DNA of 64,000 nt from positions 1,364,001 through 1,428,000 of the forward strand of contig NZ_CP071517.1 of assembly GCF_016613475.2 (NCBI RefSeq). Direction: 5' to 3'. This document shows, piece after piece, positions 1 through 10,452 of this stretch (positions within the stretch are counted from its first letter, which is position 1; each line of letters begins with the position of its first letter). The position numbers were made by a program, and so were the translations under genes. This DNA comes from Lysobacter arenosi (GTDB lineage: Bacteria; Pseudomonadota; Gammaproteobacteria; Xanthomonadales; Xanthomonadaceae). The notes below the pieces were generated by a model that searched no databases, was not told the origin of the DNA, and saw nothing but the letters and a program-made list of their open reading frames with translations.

Positions 1-485
1 GTCGTCGGCACGCCCAGGTGGTGCATCGCCTCGCTGCACAGGAACTCGCGGATCGAGGAACGCAGCACCGCGCGGCCGTCGGCGCTGCGCGAATAAGGCG
101 TCGGCCCGGCACCCTTCAGTTGCAGCTCCCAGCGCTCGCCGACGGCATTGATGATCTCGCCCAGGCTGATCGCGCGTCCGTCGCCCAGTTGCCCGGCCCA
201 GTTGCCGAACTGGTGACCGCCGTAGTTGGCCGCGAAGGGTTCCATGCCCGCCATCAGCGCGTTGCCGGCGAATACCTCGGCGAACTGCGGCGAGGCGACA
301 TCGGCCTCGCTGAAGCCCAGGCGCCGGGCCATCTCGGCCGAATGGGCCAGCAGCCGCGGTGCCGCCACCGGCGTGGGAGCCACGCGCGAATAGAGGGCGC
401 CGTGGACCTGGCGTATGCCCGGACCGGTGTCCGGATCGGCGGGCAGGTCGCGGACGAAGGCGTTGTCGAACTCGAGTGTGGGCAT
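1..485 (-). CDS. selO: Protein adenylyltransferase SelO (YdiU), N-terminal part
   Basis: SelO has a pseudokinase fold and transfers AMP from ATP to hydroxyl side chains of proteins, a role linked to redox stress in studied members. The 161 visible residues start [10 protein letters not shown] and contain the family's hallmark glycine-rich stretch [19 protein letters not shown] (about residues 87-105) and [11 protein letters not shown] (about 123-133), which belong to the nucleotide-binding region. The reading frame runs off the left edge, so roughly two thirds of a normal ~480-520 residue protein is missing from view. The ATG at 485 is chosen because the PTLEFDN... start is typical of the family. 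No partner gene is visible on this side. Confidence 0.93.
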   Translation of the reverse strand, partial: MPTLEFDNAFVRDLPADPDTGPGIRQVHGALYSRVAPTPVAAPRLLAHSAEMARRLGFSEADVASPQFAEVFAGNALMAGMEPFAANYGGHQFGNWAGQLGDGRAISLGEIINAVGERWELQLKGAGPTPYSRSADGRAVLRSSIREFLCSEAMHHLGVPT

Positions 486-636
486 GGTCACCGCTGCAAT
501 ATGGGGTGTCGCGGCTGGCCCGGCCAGCGCTGGCAGGCCTGATGTGCGGGCCTCGCGGCGTTTTTCCAACGCTTCGCGCCGGTTGCGCCGGAGCTGCGTC
601 AAGGCGCCGTACACGGGCAAACCAAGCTCGATGCCC

Positions 637-642
637 TACACT
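637..642 (+). promoter_or_regulatory. Candidate -10 element TACACT
   Basis: TACACT lies 25 bases before the start codon of the small basic protein gene. The same hexamer recurs at comparable positions before four other genes in the window. No good -35 match is seen. Its promoter function is inferred from this recurrence. Confidence 0.35.
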
Positions 643-667
643 GGCCACCCGCACAACGAGATCGCCC

Positions 668-826
668 ATGGCAAAGCCCAATTACTCCTTCGAAAAGCGC
701 CAGCGCGAAATCGCCAAGAAAAAGAAGCAGGACGAGAAGCAGGCCAAGAAGCAGCAGGCCCGTGACACCGCCAATCCTCCTGGCAACCCCGAGCCCCCGG
801 AAAGCGGCTCCAGCAACAAGTCCTGA
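668..826 (+). CDS. Small highly charged protein, function unknown
   Basis: This 52-residue protein starts MAKPNYSFEKRQREIAKKKK. Its lysine/arginine/glutamine-rich first 30 residues probably form a long basic helix, followed by a proline/serine-rich tail (PPGNPEPPESGSSNKS). It has no signal peptide or membrane segment, so it should be cytoplasmic, and the basic helix could contact nucleic acid or ribosomes (inference). Similar MAKPNYSFEK-starting small proteins are common in Proteobacteria but have no assigned function as far as I know. The gene stands alone. The ATG at 668 is preferred over upstream in-frame starts because the family-like sequence begins there. Confidence 0.75.
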   Translation: MAKPNYSFEKRQREIAKKKKQDEKQAKKQQARDTANPPGNPEPPESGSSNKS

Positions 827-952
827 CGCACACCCATCCGGCCGGCCCGCCCAGGACCGGCTGCGAAGCGTCCCCCAAGACGGCCTGATGACGGCCTTCG
901 GTCGTCGCGCTTATGCTCCGGCGAGCAACCACGCCACCGGGGATCCACCGCA

Positions 953-2362
953 ATGACCACGACGACCCGCCGCCCATCGGCGCTCCTGCTGCTGCCCGCC
1001 CTGCTGGCGACCGCCGTCGCGACGCCGGCTTCTGGACAGGTGGCCGCGCAGGTGGCCGCGCCGCAGTGGACGCTGGTCCAGGCCGGTCATCTGCTTGATC
1101 GCCCGGGTCGACCGGCGCGCGGCGCGAGCACGCTGCTGCTGCGCGATGGCCGCATCGAAGCCGTTCGCGACGGGCACCTGCTGGCTGCGCAATTCGACGG
1201 CGTGCCGGCCACGGCCATGGTCACTGTCATCGACCTGCGCGACCGCTACGTGCTGCCCGGCCTGATCGACAGCCATGTGCACCTGGTGTCGGACAAGGCC
1301 GGCGTCGAGGGGCAACTGGACGGCGTGTCGAGGGGCGTGGCCGACCACGCCTTCGAAGCGGCCGTGAACGCACGCAAGACGCTGGCCGCCGGCTTCACGA
1401 CCGTGCGCAACCTCGGCGACGAGGACGGCGTCACCCTCGCCCTGCGCGATGCGATCGCTGCCGGCAAGGTGCCCGGGCCGCGCATCATCGATGCCGGCAA
1501 CGCGATCTCCACCACGGCCGGCCACATGGACCCGACCCTGGGTTTCCGCGACGAACTGCATGCGGCCATCGACGTCCACGGCAACACCTGCGACGGCGCC
1601 GAAGACTGCCGCCGCGCCGTGCGCCGCCAGGTCGGGCGCGGCGTCGACGTGATCAAGATCGCCACCACCGGTGGCGTCAACAGCCGCATCGGCGCCGGCC
1701 TGGGCCAGCAGATGTTCGACGACGAAGCGCGCGCGATCGTGGAAACCGCGCACCTGTACAAGAAGAAGGTGGCCGTGCACGCGCATGGCGCCGACGGCAT
1801 TGCCGTGGCGCTGCGTGCAGGTGCCGATTCGATCGAGCACGGCACGCTGCTCGACGACGCCGACATCGCCCTGTTCCGCAAGACCGGTGCCTACTACGTG
1901 CCGACACTGTCGACCGTCAACGGCTACAAGGAACGCCTGGCGAAGAACCCGGACGCCTACACCGGCGAGGTTCGCAGCAAGATCGAATGGCGCATCGGCA
2001 TCACCGGCAAGTCGCTCGAGCGCGCGGTGCCGGCCGGTGTGCGCATTGCCTTCGGCACCGACGCCGGTGTCAGCCTGCACGGCCGCAATGCCGACGAGTT
2101 CGAGCTGATGGTCGCCCACGGCATGACGCCGGCGACCGCCATCCAGGCCGCCACCGTCAACGCCGCCGACCTGCTGGGCCTGGCCGACCAGGTCGGCAGC
2201 CTCGAGCCGGGCAAGCGCGCCGATCTGATTGCGGTATCGGGCGACCCGCTCAGCGATGTGACGGTGCTCAAGCAGGTTCAATTCGTGATGAAAGATGGCC
2301 GCGTGGAGAAGGACGCGCGCGGCTTGCAGGCCGCTGCCGGGGCGAGTTCGACGGCGCGCTGA
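953..2362 (+). CDS. Secreted amidohydrolase (imidazolonepropionase / Xaa-Pro dipeptidase-like)
   Basis: This 469-residue protein has a hydrophobic N-terminal signal (residues ~8-28), so it is probably periplasmic. It shows the complete metal site of the amidohydrolase superfamily: HVH in GLIDSHVHL (H108, H110), a likely carboxylated lysine in VIKIATTGG (K235), HAHG (H276, H278), IEHG (H296) and FGTDAG (D370). Relatives hydrolyse cyclic amides or the amide/peptide bond of proline-containing dipeptides and organophosphate-like substrates. The true substrate cannot be read from sequence. The gene is monocistronic, with 155 bases before the helicase gene that follows. Confidence 0.9.
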   Translation: MTTTTRRPSALLLLPALLATAVATPASGQVAAQVAAPQWTLVQAGHLLDRPGRPARGASTLLLRDGRIEAVRDGHLLAAQFDGVPATAMVTVIDLRDRYVLPGLIDSHVHLVSDKAGVEGQLDGVSRGVADHAFEAAVNARKTLAAGFTTVRNLGDEDGVTLALRDAIAAGKVPGPRIIDAGNAISTTAGHMDPTLGFRDELHAAIDVHGNTCDGAEDCRRAVRRQVGRGVDVIKIATTGGVNSRIGAGLGQQMFDDEARAIVETAHLYKKKVAVHAHGADGIAVALRAGADSIEHGTLLDDADIALFRKTGAYYVPTLSTVNGYKERLAKNPDAYTGEVRSKIEWRIGITGKSLERAVPAGVRIAFGTDAGVSLHGRNADEFELMVAHGMTPATAIQAATVNAADLLGLADQVGSLEPGKRADLIAVSGDPLSDVTVLKQVQFVMKDGRVEKDARGLQAAAGASSTAR

Positions 2363-2464
2363 TTGGCGCGCTGATCGGGGAAAAGCAGGAACGCAGACAG
2401 GTTGCTGCACGGGGTTTTCTGGCGTCGCCACTGCACTACACCCGGCCGACACACCGTAGTCCGG

Positions 2465-2470
2465 TACACT
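2465..2470 (+). promoter_or_regulatory. Candidate -10 element TACACT
   Basis: TACACT lies 47 bases before the DEAD-box helicase start codon, followed by a GC-rich leader. It is one of five copies placed just upstream of genes in this window. Promoter function is inferred. Confidence 0.35.
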
Positions 2471-2517
2471 GTGCGGTCTTCCGACCGGCGTTCGCCGGCG
2501 CTGCCGAGCCCTCCCCC

Positions 2518-4638
<2,121 letters not shown>

Positions 4639-4686
4639 TCGGGCCGCGCTGAGCCACACGAGCCCTACTCTCCACCGCGGTAGCCG

Positions 4687-5556
4687 ATGCACCTGATCCT
4701 GTTCAGCGCGCTGTGCAGCGTGCTCGTCGCGGTGGTCCTCAAGCTTGCGCCACGTTTCCGTCTGGACGTGGCGCAACTGGTGACCTGGAACTACCTCGCC
4801 GCCACCGTGTTGAGCGCGTTGCTGCTCAAGCCGTCGCTGGCGAGCCTGTCGACACCGCAGGCACCCTGGGCCGCATTGCTCGGCCTGGCGGTGGTGCTGC
4901 CGTCGCTGTTCCTGGTGCTCGCCGCCTCCGTGCGCACCGCCGGCATCGTCCGCACCGACGTGGCGCAGCGCCTGTCGCTGCTGCTGTCGCTGCTGGCAGC
5001 CTTCACCCTCTTCGGCGAAACCGCCGATACCACGCGCATGGCCGGGCTTGCCCTGGGCCTGCTGGCGGTGGCCGGCATCGTAATCAGGCCGCGAGGCGAC
5101 GACACCGCCGTGCCCGGCGCAACCGGCATGGGCCTGCTGCTGGTGGTCTGGGTCGGCTTCGCCGTGGTCGATGTGATGCTCAAGCGCATCGCGCTGGCCG
5201 GGACGCCTTCGCTGGCCGCGCTGCAGGTGGCGTTCGCGATTGCCTTCGTGCTGATGCTGGGCTGGCAGGCGGTTCGCCTCTGGCGCGGGCAGACGCAGCT
5301 GAGCCTTCGCAACTTCGGTGCCGGCCTGCTGCTGGGCCTGCTCAACTTCGGCAACATCGTCTTCTACGTCCGTGCGCACCAGGCCTTCCCGGACAACCCG
5401 TCGGTGGTGTTCGCGGCGATGAACATTGGCGTGGTGGTGCTGGGCACGCTGGTGGGCGTGTTCGCCTTCGGCGAGAAGACCAGCAGGTGGAACCGCGCCG
5501 CGATCGTGCTGGCCGTCATCGCCATTGCCGTCATCGCTACTGCACCGCGCGCATAG
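4687..5556 (+). CDS. EamA/DMT-family transporter
   Basis: This 289-residue inner-membrane protein has about ten hydrophobic segments and internal two-fold character, the size and layout of drug/metabolite transporters of the EamA type. Members export amino acids, metabolites or drugs; the substrate is not predictable here. It begins 49 bases after the helicase gene and ends 62 bases before the glutamine amidotransferase gene on the same strand, so co-transcription is possible. No diagnostic residue motif was used; the call rests on topology and length. Confidence 0.8.
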   Translation: MHLILFSALCSVLVAVVLKLAPRFRLDVAQLVTWNYLAATVLSALLLKPSLASLSTPQAPWAALLGLAVVLPSLFLVLAASVRTAGIVRTDVAQRLSLLLSLLAAFTLFGETADTTRMAGLALGLLAVAGIVIRPRGDDTAVPGATGMGLLLVVWVGFAVVDVMLKRIALAGTPSLAALQVAFAIAFVLMLGWQAVRLWRGQTQLSLRNFGAGLLLGLLNFGNIVFYVRAHQAFPDNPSVVFAAMNIGVVVLGTLVGVFAFGEKTSRWNRAAIVLAVIAIAVIATAPRA

Positions 5557-5617
5557 CGCTACCGGCCAGGGCGCCGGATTTGGCATAGTCGGGCTGTCGA
5601 CCCGCCCTGCCCGCGCC

Positions 5618-6385
5618 ATGCCCCGCCTGCTCGTCTTCCAGCACGTCGCCGCCGAACCGCTCGGCACCCTGGACCCGCTGATCCGTCGGCGCGGGCACCG
5701 CATCCGTTTCGCCAATTTCGAGCGCCAGCCCGACTTCCAGCCCAACGTCGACCGCTACCGCGGGCTGATCGTGCTGGGCGGGCCGATGAACGTCGAAGAC
5801 CAGGCGCAGCGCCCGCACCTGCGCACCGAACTGATGGCGATCGAACGCATGCTCGAACAGGGCAAGCCGGTGCTGGGCATCTGCCTGGGCGCGCAACTGC
5901 TGGCACACGTGCTGGGCGCGCCGGTGCGGCGCCACCACCAGCCCGAGATCGGCTGGTACCCGCTGCAGACCACCGACGCCGGGCGCGCCGACCCGGTGCT
6001 GTCGCCATTGGGAGACATCGCACCGGTATTCCAGTGGCACCGCTACAGCTTCGAGGTCCCGCGCGAAGCCGAGCACCTGGCACGCACCGATGGCTGCGAG
6101 CAGCAGGCATTCCGCTATGGCGACAACGCCTACGGCTTCCAGTTCCACCTGGAGATGGACGAGCGCCTGATCGAGCGCTGGCTGGCCAATCCGGCGTATC
6201 GCGACGAGTTGGCGGAGCTGGCCGGTGTGGATCCGGCGCAGGCGAGCGAAGCGACGATCCGGCAGAAGACGCGCGAGCACATCGCTGCCATGCAGGGCCA
6301 GGCCGACAACGTGTTCAACCGCTTCCTCGACCTGGTCGGCACGCCGCAGCGCAGGATCACGCTGCCATCGCGCGAGTGGACTTGA
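5618..6385 (+). CDS. Class I glutamine amidotransferase-like protein
   Basis: This 255-residue cytoplasmic protein has a complete class I glutamine amidotransferase triad. The nucleophile elbow is GICLGAQ (C89), and the His/Glu pair sits in FQFHLEMDE (H177, E179). GGPMNVED (about 54-61) forms the oxyanion-strand region. Stand-alone members are annotated as GMP synthase-like, but the synthetase domain is absent. The acceptor of the released ammonia, or a gamma-glutamyl hydrolase role, is unknown. The ATG at 5618 begins the Rossmann-like first strand (PRLLVFQHV), so the longer in-frame extension is rejected. A REP pair follows immediately. Confidence 0.88.
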   Translation: MPRLLVFQHVAAEPLGTLDPLIRRRGHRIRFANFERQPDFQPNVDRYRGLIVLGGPMNVEDQAQRPHLRTELMAIERMLEQGKPVLGICLGAQLLAHVLGAPVRRHHQPEIGWYPLQTTDAGRADPVLSPLGDIAPVFQWHRYSFEVPREAEHLARTDGCEQQAFRYGDNAYGFQFHLEMDERLIERWLANPAYRDELAELAGVDPAQASEATIRQKTREHIAAMQGQADNVFNRFLDLVGTPQRRITLPSREWT

Positions 6386-6386
6386 A

Positions 6387-6530
6387 ACCGTCATCCCGGC
6401 GAATGCCGGGATCCATCTTGACGTTGCCTCAGCTTCGGAGCGGCGTTGGCCGCAGGGGCGGGGAGTGCTCTGGCGATTCGTTGCACTGTCTTCGGCGAAA
6501 ATGGATCCCGGCATTCGCCGGGATGACGGT
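6387..6530. repeat. REP-type palindromic pair in a convergent spacer
   Basis: Two 30-base copies in perfect inverted orientation (6387-6416 and 6501-6530) flank an 84-base centre. Each copy contains its own hairpin, CCCGGC-GAAT-GCCGGG. The pair starts two bases after the amidotransferase stop and ends nine bases before the stop of the opposing pseudouridine synthase gene. This is the classic location and architecture of REP/BIME elements, which can stop transcription or protect mRNA 3' ends. A third copy lies near 57030. Confidence 0.9.
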
Positions 6531-6539
6531 GACGGTGGC

Positions 6540-7421
6540 CTACAGGTCCCGCTGACTCTCGAAGCGCCGTTCCTGCCCACTGAGCGGATCGACGAACTGC
6601 AACGAGCGCGCCAGCAGTTTCAGCGGCCTGGCGTAGTCGTCGACCTGGTCGCCGCAATCGGGATAGAGCGGATCGTTGAGGATCGGTACCCCGATCGCCG
6701 CCATATGCACGCGCAACTGATGCTTGCGGCCCGTCACCGGCTCCAGCGCGTAGCGCCAGATGCCGTCGCTGCGATCAAGCACCTCGATGCGGGTCTCACT
6801 GTTCGCCGCACCCTCGCCCTCGCGCATCCGGAAGAACGGCTCGCCGCGCTCCAGGTGCGACCTGCGCACCAGCGGAAATTCCGCCTCCGGCAGCGCCGGC
6901 GCGAGCGCTTCGTAGCGCTTGCTGATACTGCGCTGGGGAAACAGCGCCTGGTACAGCGCGCGCGTGTCCGCCCGCGCCGAAAACAGCACCAGTCCCGCCG
7001 TGCCGCGGTCGATGCGGTGTAGCGGCACCAGGTCCGCGTTGCCCAGCCGCCGCACCAGCCTGGCCAGCAGCGTCTGCTCCACATGCTTGCCGGCCGGCGT
7101 CACCGGCAGGAAATGCGGCTTGTCGACGACGACCAGGTGCTCGTCGGCATGCAGCACGACCTCGTCGAACGGAATCTCCGTTTCGCCCTCGACCTCGCGG
7201 TAGTACGTCAGCTCCGCGCCGACCCGGTACGCGTCCTCGGCAGCGACCGCCCGACCGTCGGCATCACGGACCAGCCCGCGCTCGATCCGGTCGAGCCAGC
7301 GCGCGCGCCCGACGGACGGGAACCGTGCGCACAGCCCCTCCAGCACCGTCGACCACGGACCCGGCGGCAGTTGCAATCGGCTGGCGGCGACGCCATTTCG
7401 ATGGGAAGGGAGTGGTTCCAC
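6540..7421 (-). CDS. RluA-family pseudouridine synthase
   Basis: This 293-residue enzyme isomerises uridine to pseudouridine in rRNA or tRNA. The catalytic motif HRIDRGTAG places the essential aspartate at about residue 138, and the family block TGRKHQLRVHMAAIG is present near the C-terminus. No classical S4 domain is evident; the first ~90 residues are a divergent N-terminal region. The frame opens with GTG at 7421, preceded by a GGGGGA-like ribosome site; no early in-frame ATG fits. It is transcribed towards the REP pair. RNA target and subgroup are not determined. Confidence 0.88.
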   Translation of the reverse strand: MEPLPSHRNGVAASRLQLPPGPWSTVLEGLCARFPSVGRARWLDRIERGLVRDADGRAVAAEDAYRVGAELTYYREVEGETEIPFDEVVLHADEHLVVVDKPHFLPVTPAGKHVEQTLLARLVRRLGNADLVPLHRIDRGTAGLVLFSARADTRALYQALFPQRSISKRYEALAPALPEAEFPLVRRSHLERGEPFFRMREGEGAANSETRIEVLDRSDGIWRYALEPVTGRKHQLRVHMAAIGVPILNDPLYPDCGDQVDDYARPLKLLARSLQFVDPLSGQERRFESQRDL

Positions 7422-7536
7422 AGCACATTGTCCCCCGAACGGCGGCCTCCCAGTCGCAATGGCGATGAGAACGGCACGCCACCCCGGCAGCGCCTAGAAT
7501 GCGCGCTGTTTTCCTGCCCCCACCGGATGTACCCCC

Positions 7537-8100
7537 ATGGCGCTCAAGGCCACCGTGGTTAAGGCCGAGCTGCAAGTCAGCGACCTCGACCGCCATCACT
7601 ACGCTACCTACAACCTCACCCTCGCCCAGCACCCGTCGGAGACGGAACAGCGGCTGATGGTGCGGCTGCTCGCCTATGCCCTGTTCGCCGAGGATCGGCT
7701 CGAGTTCGGCCGTGGCCTGAGCAGCGAGGACGACCCGGACATGTGGCGGCGCGACTACACCGGCGAGATCGAGCAGTGGATCGACCTGGGCCAGCCCGAC
7801 GAGTCGCGCATCCGCAAGGCCTGCGGCCGCGCGCGCCAGGTCGTGGTGGTCAACTACGCCGGTCGCTCCTCGGATATCTGGTGGGAGAAGAACAGCTACG
7901 CGCTCAAGCGCCTGAAGAACCTCACCGTCATCGACATCGGCGCCGACACCGTCGAGGCGCTGGCCGCCGTGCAGCAGCGCGGCATGCGCGTGAACGTGCT
8001 GATCCAGGACGGCGAGGTGCAATGGCTGGGCGAAGGCCACTCCTTCACCTTCCGTCCCCTCACCCGCATGGCCTCAGACGAGGAAGCCGCGCGGGCATGA
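7537..8100 (+). CDS. yaeQ: YaeQ family protein
   Basis: This 187-residue cytoplasmic protein matches YaeQ in length and in blocks such as the MALKATVVKAELQVSD start, RLLAYALFAEDRLEFGRGLS and WWEKN. The family has a PD-(D/E)XK nuclease-like fold of uncertain activity and was first noted as a multicopy suppressor affecting transcription-antitermination phenotypes. Its stop overlaps the start of the next flavoprotein gene (ATGA at 8097-8100), so the two are translationally coupled. A TAGAAT hexamer just upstream (about 7495-7500) is a plausible -10 element. Confidence 0.93.
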   Translation: MALKATVVKAELQVSDLDRHHYATYNLTLAQHPSETEQRLMVRLLAYALFAEDRLEFGRGLSSEDDPDMWRRDYTGEIEQWIDLGQPDESRIRKACGRARQVVVVNYAGRSSDIWWEKNSYALKRLKNLTVIDIGADTVEALAAVQQRGMRVNVLIQDGEVQWLGEGHSFTFRPLTRMASDEEAARA

Positions 8101-9287
8101 CGGGGCACTACGACGTCGCGATCATCGGCGGCGGCGCAGCCGGACTGATGTGCGCGCTGACGGCCGGCCAGCGCGGCAAGCGCGTGCTGGTGGTCGATCA
8201 CGCCAACCGCGTCGGCAAGAAGATCCTGATGTCCGGTGGCGGTCGCTGCAATTTCACCAACACCGGCACCACCCCGGCCAATTTCCTCTCGGCCAACCCG
8301 CACTTCTGCAAGTCGGCGCTGGCGCGCTACACGCCGTGGCATTTCATCGAGATGGTCGAGCGCCACCGCATCGCGTACCACGAGAAAGAACTCGGCCAGC
8401 TGTTCTGCGACATCTCCTCCAAGCTGATCGTGAAGATGCTGGTCGACGAGTGCCACGCTGCCGGCGTGCGCATCGAGACCAGTTGCAGCATCGAGCGGAT
8501 CAGCCATGGCGAGGGCGAGAACGCCAGCTTCCGCCTGCACACCAGCCACGGCGCGTTCGCCGCACCGGCGCTGGTGGTGGCCAGCGGCGGTCTTTCAATC
8601 CCGTCGATGGGCGCCAGCGGATTCGGCTACGAGCTGGCCCGCCAGTTCGGCCATGCCGTGCTGCCCACTCGCGCCGGGCTCGTGCCGCTCACGCTCAGCG
8701 GCAAACACCAGGAGCGCCTGGCAGACCTCAGCGGCGTCGCACTGCCGGTCACCGCCAGCTGCAACGGCCAGTCCTTCAGCAATTTCATGCTGGTGACCCA
8801 CCGCGGCATCAGCGGCCCGTCGATCCTGCAGATCTCCTCGTACTGGCAACCCGGCGACGACCTGCGCCTGGACCTGCTGCCCGGACGCGACGCGCTGGAA
8901 GCATTGCAGCAGTGGCAGCACGAGCGCCCGGCTGCCGAACTCAAGACCGTGCTCGGCGAAGTGATGCCCAAGCGCTTCGCCCAACGCCTGTGCGAGGTCT
9001 GGTTGCCGAACCGGCCGATCAAGCAGTTCAACCTGCCGCAGCTGCGCGAGATCGCCGACGTGCTGTCGAACTGGCCACTGGTCGCCAGTGGCAGCGAAGG
9101 CTATCGCACGGCCGAGGTCACGCTCGGCGGCGTCGACACCGACGAGCTGTCATCCAGCACCATGCAGTCCAGGCGCGTGCCCGGGCTGTATTTCATCGGC
9201 GAAGTGGTCGACGTGACCGGCTGGCTCGGCGGCTACAACTTCCAGTGGGCCTGGGCGTCCGGGCATGCGGCGGGCATGGCGGTCTGA
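8097..9287 (+). CDS. NAD(P)/FAD-dependent oxidoreductase, HI0933/YhiN (BaiN-like) family
   Basis: This 396-residue flavoprotein starts with an FAD-binding Rossmann motif (VAIIGGGAAGLMCA, about 7-20), followed by the family signature KKILMSGGGRCNFTN and a C-terminal FAD-closing block GLYFIGEVVDVTGWLGGYN. HI0933-type proteins are abundant in bacteria. Some relatives reduce bile-acid intermediates, but the physiological substrate in proteobacteria is unclear. The start codon overlaps the yaeQ stop by four bases, supporting a two-gene operon. A more distant paralogue lies at about 16.5 kb. Confidence 0.92.
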   Translation: MTGHYDVAIIGGGAAGLMCALTAGQRGKRVLVVDHANRVGKKILMSGGGRCNFTNTGTTPANFLSANPHFCKSALARYTPWHFIEMVERHRIAYHEKELGQLFCDISSKLIVKMLVDECHAAGVRIETSCSIERISHGEGENASFRLHTSHGAFAAPALVVASGGLSIPSMGASGFGYELARQFGHAVLPTRAGLVPLTLSGKHQERLADLSGVALPVTASCNGQSFSNFMLVTHRGISGPSILQISSYWQPGDDLRLDLLPGRDALEALQQWQHERPAAELKTVLGEVMPKRFAQRLCEVWLPNRPIKQFNLPQLREIADVLSNWPLVASGSEGYRTAEVTLGGVDTDELSSSTMQSRRVPGLYFIGEVVDVTGWLGGYNFQWAWASGHAAGMAV

Positions 9288-9303
9288 TCGCGCCGCGCAG
9301 GCG

Positions 9304-9320
9304 ATTACCTGCGGGGTAAT
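9304..9320. promoter_or_regulatory. Palindromic operator upstream of XRE regulator
   Basis: ATTACC-TGCGG-GGTAAT is a perfect 6-5-6 inverted repeat located 34 bases before the start of the XRE-family gene. A dimeric helix-turn-helix regulator would be expected to bind such a site, so autoregulation is the simplest reading (inference). Confidence 0.6.
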
Positions 9321-9354
9321 GCACTTCACCGCCCGGCCCGGCTAAGGTTCGGCC

Positions 9355-10143
9355 ATGAACATGATCCGTCCCCTCGGCGAGCTGATCCGCGACTGGCGGC
9401 AGCGCCGCCACCTGACCCAGCTCGACCTGGCCGGACTGGCCGACACCTCCACGCGCCACATCAGCTTCATCGAAACCGGGCGTTCGCTGCCGAGCCGGGC
9501 GATGCTGATGCGCCTGGCCGACCGCCTCGACGTGCCGTTGCGCGAACGCAACGTGCTGATGACCGCGGCGGGACTGGCGCCGATGTACAGCGAACGCCGG
9601 CTCGACGATCCGGCGATGGCGCAGGCGCAGGCCGCGATCGACCTGGTGCTCGCCGGGCACGAGCCGTACCCCGCGCTGGCCGTGGACCGTCACTGGAACC
9701 TGGTCGCCGCCAACCGCGCGCTCGCACCGCTCCTGCAAGGCGCTGCACCTGCGCTGCTGCAACCGCCGGTCAACGTGCTGCGGTTGAGCCTGCATCCGGA
9801 CGGCGTCGCGCCGCGCATCGTCAATCTTGGCCAGTGGCGCGCGCACATCCTGCATCGACTGCGTCACCAGGCCGATGCCACCGGCGACGCGATACTGGCC
9901 GCCCTATACGACGAACTCGCCGCCTACCCCGCACCGGACGATGAGCCAGCGACGGGCGCACCCGCGGTAGTCGTGCCGCTGCGCCTGCGCACGGCCATGG
10001 GCGAGCTGTCCTTCATCAGCACCACGACGGTGTTCGGCACGCCGATGGACATCACCCTGGCGGAGATCGCGATCGAATCGTTTTTCCCCGCCGACGCCGC
10101 CACTGCCCAGGCGTTGCAGACGCTGGCCGCTACAGCGCCGTAA
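9355..10143 (+). CDS. XRE-family regulator with MmyB-like ligand-binding domain
   Basis: This 262-residue transcription regulator has an N-terminal helix-turn-helix (LGELIRDWRQRRHLTQLDLAGLA..., about residues 6-65), then a domain like the MmyB PAS-like fatty-acid binding domain (HEPYPALAVDRHWNLVAAN and following). Such regulators usually sense a small ligand and control a neighbouring oxidoreductase or their own gene. Here no divergent enzyme is adjacent, but a perfect ATTACC-N5-GGTAAT palindrome lies upstream. The 3' end overlaps the opposing small PAAR-like gene by 14 bases. Confidence 0.9.
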   Translation: MNMIRPLGELIRDWRQRRHLTQLDLAGLADTSTRHISFIETGRSLPSRAMLMRLADRLDVPLRERNVLMTAAGLAPMYSERRLDDPAMAQAQAAIDLVLAGHEPYPALAVDRHWNLVAANRALAPLLQGAAPALLQPPVNVLRLSLHPDGVAPRIVNLGQWRAHILHRLRHQADATGDAILAALYDELAAYPAPDDEPATGAPAVVVPLRLRTAMGELSFISTTTVFGTPMDITLAEIAIESFFPADAATAQALQTLAATAP

Positions 10144-10450
10144 CCCGCAGCTGGCATTCCATTACCACCATCGCCGCGCCGTTGGGCACGCACATCGACG
10201 TGCTGCTATCGAGCACCAGCGCGCGACCGCCGGCGAAGACGCGGGTGCTGCCCTGCAGCCATTGCCCGCCCGTGCAGCGCAGCGCCTCGGCCGGCCATGG
10301 CAGGTTGCAGTGGGCGATGGTGTAAGGCGCGGCGATCGTCACCACCGGTCGCCCGGATACGGTGACGCGCGAATACGGCGCAGTCGGCGTGGCCGGACCG
10401 CCGTGTGCGCAGGCGACGCTTGCACCGAGATGAAGGATGGCTCCGCCCAT
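10130..10450 (-). CDS. PAAR-like spike-tip protein (probable)
   Basis: This 106-residue protein is rich in beta-strand patterns with short Gly/Pro turns and cysteines (SVACAHGG, CNLPW, MCVPNG, MECQ). That style fits small PAAR-like caps which sharpen the spike of contractile injection machines. The strongest support is position: it starts two bases after the stop of a gp5/VgrG-type spike gene. I did not see a canonical PAAR motif, so the call is mainly contextual. Its 3' end overlaps the XRE gene on the other strand. No sheath, tube or ATPase genes are in the window. Confidence 0.6.
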   Translation of the reverse strand: MGGAILHLGASVACAHGGPATPTAPYSRVTVSGRPVVTIAAPYTIAHCNLPWPAEALRCTGGQWLQGSTRVFAGGRALVLDSSTSMCVPNGAAMVVMECQLRVTAL

Positions 10451-10452
10451 GG

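Noticed and set aside
911..2452. 513-codon minus-strand frame opposite the amidohydrolase
   Set aside because: It is antisense to a gene with a complete metal site and has low-complexity composition.
6391..6657. Small frames inside the REP pair
   Set aside because: They run through inverted repeats and the end of the pseudouridine synthase gene and have no ribosome site.
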